Both the position numbers and the translations under genes were made by a program. The notes under the pieces were generated by a model that was not told where the DNA came from, searched no databases, and saw only the letters and a list, made by a program, of their open reading frames with translations. A DNA stretch of 36,246 nucleotides from an uncultured Prevotella sp. (lineage in GTDB: Bacteria > Bacteroidota > Bacteroidia > Bacteroidales > Bacteroidaceae), in contig CAJOPT010000017.1 in NCBI GenBank assembly GCA_905236455.1, positions 1-36,246 of the forward strand, given 5' to 3'. Below are positions 32,206-36,246 of the stretch, one piece after another (the stretch's first letter is position 1; every line of letters starts with the position of its first letter).

Positions 32206-32592
32206 TCAGTAACGACGACGCGGAGGATGATGCCTGTAATAATGGCGCGGTGGTGGCGGCGGACCTGGACGATAATACCTGCGCGGAGGATGATGCCTGT
32301 AATAATGGCGCGGTGGTGGCGGCGGACCTGGACGATAATACCTGCGCGGAGGATAATGCCTGTAATAATGGCGCGGTGGTGGCGGTCCGTGACGGTGATA
32401 ACGCGGACGGTCTGGTCCGTAATTACGTGGTCCGCGACGTGGTCCCTCACGATAGTCACGACGTCCTTGAGGAGCCGTTACCATCATAGAAGCATCGGGC
32501 TTTGCTGGAAGAGGTGCCAGATCGGTACTCTTCTTTGCATGCGCTGATGTGGCCATGATTGCCAACAATCCAGCAATGATGATTTTCTTCAT
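32206..32592 (-). CDS. Secreted His/Pro/Arg/Tyr-rich tandem-repeat protein
   Basis: 128 residues. Signal peptide MKKIIIAGLLAIMATSAHA, then a short linker (KKSTDLAPLPAKPDASMMV), then from about residue 45 to the end almost only Arg, Pro, His, Tyr and Gly. Two to three units of 21 residues (PGPPPPPRHYYRHHPPRRYY plus R) are encoded by 63-bp DNA repeats. The His clusters suggest metal or haem binding or a structural role in the periplasm; there is no known family I can name. The runs of five prolines should need EF-P for translation. It has its own promoter and terminator, so it is a single-gene unit. The real-gene call rests on the signal peptide, promoter and terminator. Confidence 0.72.
   Translation of the reverse strand: MKKIIIAGLLAIMATSAHAKKSTDLAPLPAKPDASMMVTAPQGRRDYREGPRRGPRNYGPDRPRYHRHGPPPPRHYYRHYPPRRYYRPGPPPPPRHYYRHHPPRRYYRPGPPPPPRHYYRHHPPRRRY
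32221..32385 (-). repeat. 63-bp tandem repeat within the His/Pro-rich gene
   Basis: Units at 32221-32283 and 32284-32346 differ at no base that I can see. A third, partial unit from 32347 to about 32385 carries one substitution (gataat for gatgat). Being in frame, copy-number change would lengthen or shorten the protein by 21 residues. Confidence 0.85.
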
Positions 32593-32652
32593 GGTTTAAA
32601 CTTTTTAAATTAAACATTTGTGTTGGTTACACATGTAAAAACTCTCTGGCTA

Positions 32653-32684
32653 CAAAGATAGCCATTTCCAGATTAATATGCAAA
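32653..32684 (-). promoter_or_regulatory. Sigma-ABfr promoter of the His/Pro-rich protein gene
   Basis: On the minus strand TTTG (32681-32684), 20 nt, TATCTTTG (32653-32660), an exact consensus, with a leader of about 55 nt. Confidence 0.7.
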
Positions 32685-32711
32685 TAAATGCCACGTTAAT
32701 TTTCCTTAATA

Positions 32712-33752
32712 TCACATCTGTGAAATTACTTCTTCTTCTGTCACAAGGTTGAAGTCGCCAGGAACGGAGTTTTTCAACTGAGAGGCAGCCAATGAGAAAT
32801 CAAGGCAACGCTGGAGGTTATCACCCCACTTGCCGCGAGCATGAAGGAATCCTGCGACAAAGGCGTCACCGACTCCCATTGGGTCGACAACAGGATAGAT
32901 GTCATATATACGAGTGGTGTAAATTCTCCCCGACCAACCGTTGACAGGCTGTGGAAGAGCCTCCCACAACACACCTGAGAGGGTATGGTGATTGGTTGTG
33001 ATCTGGTTGCGCAACCCCATAAGCATCTCCTTACAACGAGGAAACTGTCTGTGCAATTCCTCAAAATAAGCATAGTATGCATTCAAGTCAAGCTCGTAAT
33101 GGCTGTTAATAGCCTCAAACGGGATATGTGACTTTCCAGAGACAACTTCCCATTCATTCTGGTCACCAAATACGAAGTCGCTATATTGCATCAGGGCATG
33201 AAGGGTGTCATGGGCATCAGCCCCATATCGCCACAGATTCTTACGGTAATTGATGTCACAGGATATACGAAGCCCCAGCTCGTCAGCCACACGGACAGCT
33301 TCCATCGTCGCATCAGCAGCTGATTGCGATATGGCACATGTTATACCTGAGCAATGAAACAGACGGGTGTCACGAAAAACATCATGCCAGTCTATCATAC
33401 CAGGAGCCATTGAATAGAATGAAGAGTTCTGACGATCGTACACAACATTGGAACTACGCATAGCCGCCGCCTCTTCAAAATAGTAGGTGCCAAGACGGTC
33501 TCCGCCATAGCAGAGATGATCCAGATGCAAACCATACTCACGAAGGCGCATACAACAGGCTCGCCCCAATGCATTATCAGGAATACGGGTAACATACTCT
33601 ACGTTATTGCCAAAGGTTGCAAGCGAAACAGCTGCATTTGCCTCGCTACCGCCATAGTTTCCAAGGAAACGGGCACTTTGTGACAGACGAAGACATGATG
33701 GCTTCGACAAACGAAGAAGCACTTCTCCAAATGTAACAATCTTCTTTTCCAT
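32712..33752 (-). CDS. kdgK: PfkB-family sugar kinase, KdgK-like (2-keto-3-deoxygluconate kinase)
   Basis: 346 residues. The PfkB fold begins KIVTFGEVLLRLSKPSCLRL and FLGNYGGSEANAAVSLATFG (substrate-binding GGSxAN). RISCDINYRKNLWRYG is the nucleotide/lid region seen in KdgK. The C-terminal signature YPVVDPMGVGDAFVAGFLHA contains the catalytic Asp and the anion hole, as VGD instead of the commoner AGD. KdgK phosphorylates 2-keto-3-deoxygluconate in uronate (pectin) catabolism. No aldolase or uronate gene is beside it; the gene stands alone with its own -7 box. Another keto-sugar kinase remains possible. Confidence 0.75.
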   Translation of the reverse strand: MEKKIVTFGEVLLRLSKPSCLRLSQSARFLGNYGGSEANAAVSLATFGNNVEYVTRIPDNALGRACCMRLREYGLHLDHLCYGGDRLGTYYFEEAAAMRSSNVVYDRQNSSFYSMAPGMIDWHDVFRDTRLFHCSGITCAISQSAADATMEAVRVADELGLRISCDINYRKNLWRYGADAHDTLHALMQYSDFVFGDQNEWEVVSGKSHIPFEAINSHYELDLNAYYAYFEELHRQFPRCKEMLMGLRNQITTNHHTLSGVLWEALPQPVNGWSGRIYTTRIYDIYPVVDPMGVGDAFVAGFLHARGKWGDNLQRCLDFSLAASQLKNSVPGDFNLVTEEEVISQM

Positions 33753-33807
33753 TCTTCTTTGTTCTATTTTCTTTGTAACTATACTGTTTTACCTCTTAAC
33801 CTAAATG

Positions 33808-33815
33808 CAAAAGTA
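33808..33815 (-). promoter_or_regulatory. -7 element of the sugar kinase promoter
   Basis: TACTTTTG on the minus strand, about 55 nt above the kinase ATG. A weak hairpin (GTAATG/CATTAC) ends at this box. No TTTG at the proper distance. Confidence 0.42.
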
Positions 33816-33887
33816 ATGTTTTTTTTCCAACTGAATCATTACCTGTACTATTATTTTCAAATTTCTAAGGGTATTAAAACGTTTTTT

Positions 33888-34790
33888 CTACATATCTCTA
33901 ATCAAGGTAGGTGGAATGAGAGACTCATCAAACATTACCTCGGAATGATTCTTCCAGCTTAGCTCACGGTTAACGACCTCGCCCGTTGCACGGCTTATAG
34001 TTTCACGGTATATCTTAGACACCCTGTAGTATTTCCCGTTTTCCTCCTTTCGGAAATGGTGATCCTCCTCTACCAACCTGTAGGTATTTGGATATTCCAC
34101 AGTGGTACGTAACTCAGCATGGAGGACTGCCGTCCGTGGCGGCAGACCATCAGACATTGTTTCATCTGATCTCCGCCGCAGACGGAGGTCATCGTCCTCA
34201 CACCATGTACACAACTGCACTGGCTGACTGGTATCGTTGCGGAAACGGTAATCTAAGAAGTTATAGTTGACAGATGTCCCGGCACTATAGGGTATACGTA
34301 TGCCATTCGGATCAGGTGCCAACGCATCGGAATGATGATGAAGCTCCGTAATGGTGAGAGGGCTATGTAGCACCAATAAGTTTATAGTATTCGCAAGATT
34401 ACACAAACCTCCTCCTAAACCTGCAACCAGTTTGCCATTAACAAGCACTCGCCCCTCCGCGAAACCATTTTTCCTTGACGTCTTGCCCACTTGTCTCCAG
34501 AATGAGAAAGACTCACCAGGAAGAACCACCAAACCGTTTATCTTACCACATGCGATACGTATATTATCTGCTTTGTTTTCTTGAAGTTTCATGTCAATGC
34601 CCGGTCCGCACTTTATCATATTGTTACTTTGAGCAGAAACAACCACGGGTAGTCTATCCGATTGTATTGTTTTTGCGAACCGCTCCTTGCCTAACATATT
34701 CTTGATATGCCTTTTAAGGATCTCCTTCTGCAGTGATATCGCATAAGTTGTCGGACTTATCTCGCAAAACAGTCTTTTCTTTTTAGCCAT
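33888..34790 (-). CDS. VanW-family protein
   Basis: 300 residues from the ATG at 34790 (MAKKKRLFCEISP), 7 bp after the methyltransferase stop; a start at 34817 would overlap that gene and adds nothing conserved. The VanW domain is clear: NGLVVLPGESFSFWRQVGKT, GFAEGRVLVNGKLVAGLGGG, LCNLANTINLLVLHSPLTIT, ELHHHSDALAPDPNG, then a conserved C-terminal region (YRVSKIYRETISRATGEVVN). This is the short VanW form known from vanB clusters and many ordinary genomes; its biochemical role is not established. It has no signal peptide. Resistance should not be inferred, as no other van genes are present. Third gene of a TIM-barrel - methyltransferase - VanW operon. Confidence 0.85.
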   Translation of the reverse strand: MAKKKRLFCEISPTTYAISLQKEILKRHIKNMLGKERFAKTIQSDRLPVVVSAQSNNMIKCGPGIDMKLQENKADNIRIACGKINGLVVLPGESFSFWRQVGKTSRKNGFAEGRVLVNGKLVAGLGGGLCNLANTINLLVLHSPLTITELHHHSDALAPDPNGIRIPYSAGTSVNYNFLDYRFRNDTSQPVQLCTWCEDDDLRLRRRSDETMSDGLPPRTAVLHAELRTTVEYPNTYRLVEEDHHFRKEENGKYYRVSKIYRETISRATGEVVNRELSWKNHSEVMFDESLIPPTLIRDM

Positions 34791-34797
34791 TTCTATT

Positions 34798-35475
34798 CTA
34801 TAATTTAACAAGTTCAAAAACCAGATACGAGCTATACTCCTTTATGACGCTGTTAGAAAGGGCATAATCAACCTTTATCAAAGGCTTCCTGATGCCGACT
34901 GGCAGCTTATGTACCGGTAGCATCATGATGCCGTATTTCCTACGGAGAGAATATAATTCACATGTCAGCTTTCTGACGTCATCAACAGTAAACTCTGTCC
35001 CGCCATGCCATGACGCCTGTCTATGGTGCAGCAACCGACGTCTTTTTTTCGATGGGATATCGAAGATGAGACGTCCTCCTGGCTTGAGAATCCTGTGGAC
35101 TTCTCTGAAGAGATCCTTTATCGTGTCTTGGTCAAGATGCATGAACAGATGGAAGGAATATACAACATCGAACGATTCGTCTGAGAACCCGGTGTCACAG
35201 GCAGAAGCATTCCGGAACTCTACATTCTGATGGCGTTTCTTCGCATAGCTCATCATCTCTTGGCTTGCATCCAAGCCATGTGTCGCATAGTTTGTGAGAC
35301 GCCCTGTGCCACATGCCATATCAAGCCGCAACTCATCTTTAGACGTATCAATCAACTGGTTCAGGATTTTTCTCTCCTCTGTATCGATGAAGTGCCCATA
35401 GCTGTTGTTGAAACGGCTCTCATCATAGTTGTCGGCTATACTGTCATAGTATGCGACGACTTTGTTCTCGCTCAT
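34798..35475 (-). CDS. Class I SAM-dependent methyltransferase
   Basis: 225 residues. SAM-binding motif I is RLDMACGTGRLTNYA, then HGLDASQEMMSYAKKR (motif II), ACDTGFSDESFDVVYSFHLF (motif III/IV), and LKPGGRLIFDIPSKKRR (motif V). The N terminus (YYDSIADNYDESRF) is typical of the Methyltransf_11/25 group. The last ~60 residues (LRRKYGIMMLPVHKLPVGIR) probably form the substrate cap; the substrate is unknown. Its ATG overlaps the stop of the TIM-barrel gene (ATGA) and the VanW gene follows after 7 bp, so the three products are probably made together. Confidence 0.85.
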   Translation of the reverse strand: MSENKVVAYYDSIADNYDESRFNNSYGHFIDTEERKILNQLIDTSKDELRLDMACGTGRLTNYATHGLDASQEMMSYAKKRHQNVEFRNASACDTGFSDESFDVVYSFHLFMHLDQDTIKDLFREVHRILKPGGRLIFDIPSKKRRRLLHHRQASWHGGTEFTVDDVRKLTCELYSLRRKYGIMMLPVHKLPVGIRKPLIKVDYALSNSVIKEYSSYLVFELVKL

Positions 35476-36152
35476 ATCACTTTACTTATGTAGTTACACA
35501 CATTATTTATCTGTTCAGGGAAAGATTCCCCGAATTTCTTCTCAAAAAACGCACTGCCGATGGTGAAGGCCCATGGTGACGCAGCTCTCACCTCGTCGAG
35601 CCTCGCATAGGAATCAATACTACCTGCAATGCACACAGGTGACTTTAGTGCCCTGACAAGCGCATTGTTGAGTGCTACCGGATTGTCTACATGACGATAA
35701 CCCAACAAGTCTATACCATACACGCCTCTCGCCAGAATGTCTTTTGCCTCGGCTATAATATCATCGGTAGATCCTTTCAGAATTGAGGGTCTGCCTGTAA
35801 CATCGCCGACGAAAGGCATATATCTCATACCATGATTGTTACAAAAATCTCGTATAGAGTCAAAATAGTGCGTCCCCATCAGTATGTCGCAACAACAGTC
35901 GGCTGCAATCCTTGCACCCTCCAGTCCCTCTGCTTCGGAATAGGCTACGGTCTCAAGAAAAGTTGTCTTGCCACATTCTTTCATACGTAAGAAAAGCTGA
36001 CGCATCTTATCAGTACTCAATGGATGTTCTTTCATTCCCCAGTATTTCGCCTGGGTGTCCTTACATTCCTCGAATATCTCTGAAGCGTTCTCCACGGTAT
36101 AATCATGCCACGTCAACATGACAATCAACTCAGGCAATGAGTTGGATTTCAT
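35472..36152 (-). CDS. TIM-barrel-type protein of unknown substrate
   Basis: 226 residues if started at the ATG at 36152 (MKSNSLPELIVMLTWHDYTV). A second in-frame ATG at 36227 has the same upstream sequence because the start region is duplicated, and would add 25 residues. The pattern is that of a (beta/alpha)8 phosphate-binding barrel: IVMLTWHDYT (strand 1), TTFLETVAYSEAEGLEGARI, CDILMGTHYF, MRYMPFVGDVTGRPSILKGS, GVYGIDLLGYRH, and the C-terminal phosphate-type loops VCIAGSIDSYARLDEV and FTIGSAFFEKKFG. No family name is certain. It is translationally coupled to the methyltransferase gene downstream. A lyase or aldolase/isomerase-like role is possible. Confidence 0.65.
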   Translation of the reverse strand: MKSNSLPELIVMLTWHDYTVENASEIFEECKDTQAKYWGMKEHPLSTDKMRQLFLRMKECGKTTFLETVAYSEAEGLEGARIAADCCCDILMGTHYFDSIRDFCNNHGMRYMPFVGDVTGRPSILKGSTDDIIAEAKDILARGVYGIDLLGYRHVDNPVALNNALVRALKSPVCIAGSIDSYARLDEVRAASPWAFTIGSAFFEKKFGESFPEQINNVCNYISKVI

Positions 36153-36246
36153 CCCACCCTTCTCACACTCGGCAGAACTCAAGCAAGCTTGTTTCTGCTC
36201 TCGTTCAATCGAAACGTTGGATTTCATCCCACCTTTCTCACACTCG
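36141..36246 (-). repeat. 75-bp direct duplication of a gene start region
   Basis: Plus-strand 36141-36171 and 36216-36246 are the same 31 bases (GTTGGATTTCATCCCACC, then C/T, then TTCTCACACTCG) with one difference, offset by exactly 75 bp. Each carries, on the minus strand, GAGAAAGG or GAGAAGGG, TGGG, ATG, AAATCCAAC, that is, a Shine-Dalgarno-like purine run and a start codon in the same frame. The second copy is cut by the window end, so more copies may exist. Confidence 0.8.

Noticed and set aside
32221..32409. Regularly repeated DNA that could suggest a CRISPR array
   Set aside because: The units are contiguous 63-bp coding repeats with no unique spacers and keep a reading frame.
32227..32547. 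Plus-strand 106-codon frame with Trp/Arg-rich repeats (MPVIMARWWRR)
   Set aside because: The repeats simply mirror the 63-bp units of the minus-strand gene, which has a signal peptide, a perfect promoter and a terminator; the plus-strand frame has none of these.
33888..34790. VanW gene as evidence of vancomycin resistance
   Set aside because: No vanA/B ligase, vanH, vanX or vanS/R is present; short VanW proteins are widespread and the ddl at 22569-23573 is an ordinary housekeeping ligase.

Overview
The window looks like a chromosomal segment of a Bacteroidota, most likely Prevotella or a close relative. Four things point there: a SusC/SusD pair, a BspA-type leucine-rich surface protein with the Prevotella tail, many lipoproteins with Cys-terminated signal peptides, and repeated matches to the Bacteroidota sigma-ABfr promoter (TTTG/TTGG - 19-20 nt - TAnnTTTG). 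No rRNA, tRNA, CRISPR array or intact mobile element was seen. Species was not assigned. All functional calls rest on reading motifs by eye, with no database search.

Layout. (1) 1-6145, minus strand: a BspA-like LRR protein cut by the window edge, a secreted legumain/caspase-fold (clan CD, C13-like) peptidase preceded by a small DUF3244-like secreted protein, and a membrane-anchored TPR/helix-turn-helix regulator. A tandem 10-bp repeat sits just above the DUF3244-peptidase promoter. (2) 6176-13222, minus: a tightly overlapping five-gene operon with two copies of a gene pair (DUF6057-like polytopic membrane protein plus lipoprotein beta-propeller with a CxxCH motif) separated by a DUF4369-type lipoprotein. 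(3) 13375-13713: a decayed dinD-like gene. (4) 13851-20406, minus: SusC, SusD and a lipoprotein with two near-identical ~165-residue repeats, behind a strong promoter and a ~225-nt leader. No glycoside hydrolase is adjacent. (5) 20721-25443, minus: housekeeping operon PASTA protein - RluD-type pseudouridine synthase - D-Ala-D-Ala ligase - acyltransferase - NigD-like lipoprotein.

(6) 25578-28298: rpmH (minus) facing efp, a GT2 glycosyltransferase and radC (plus). (7) 28302-30627, minus: vitamin B6 operon in which a degenerate ThiD-like kinase domain fused to an AraC DNA-binding domain is translationally coupled to pdxS and pdxT. Its promoter carries a 21-bp-spaced direct repeat suited to an AraC protein. 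(8) 30876-31966, plus: a MIP18/SufT-like Fe-S protein and LpxH. (9) 31999-32592: a dense intergenic region with terminators, a promoter embedded in a terminator and a possible small RNA, then a His/Pro/Arg-rich repeat protein. (10) 32712-36246, minus: a KdgK-like sugar kinase, then a TIM-barrel protein - methyltransferase - VanW operon whose first gene has its start region duplicated as a 75-bp repeat at the window edge.

The best candidates for undescribed biology are the duplicated DUF6057/CxxCH operon, the ThiD-AraC fusion controlling PLP synthesis with its putative operator, the DUF3244-peptidase-TPR regulator module, and the terminator-embedded promoters.
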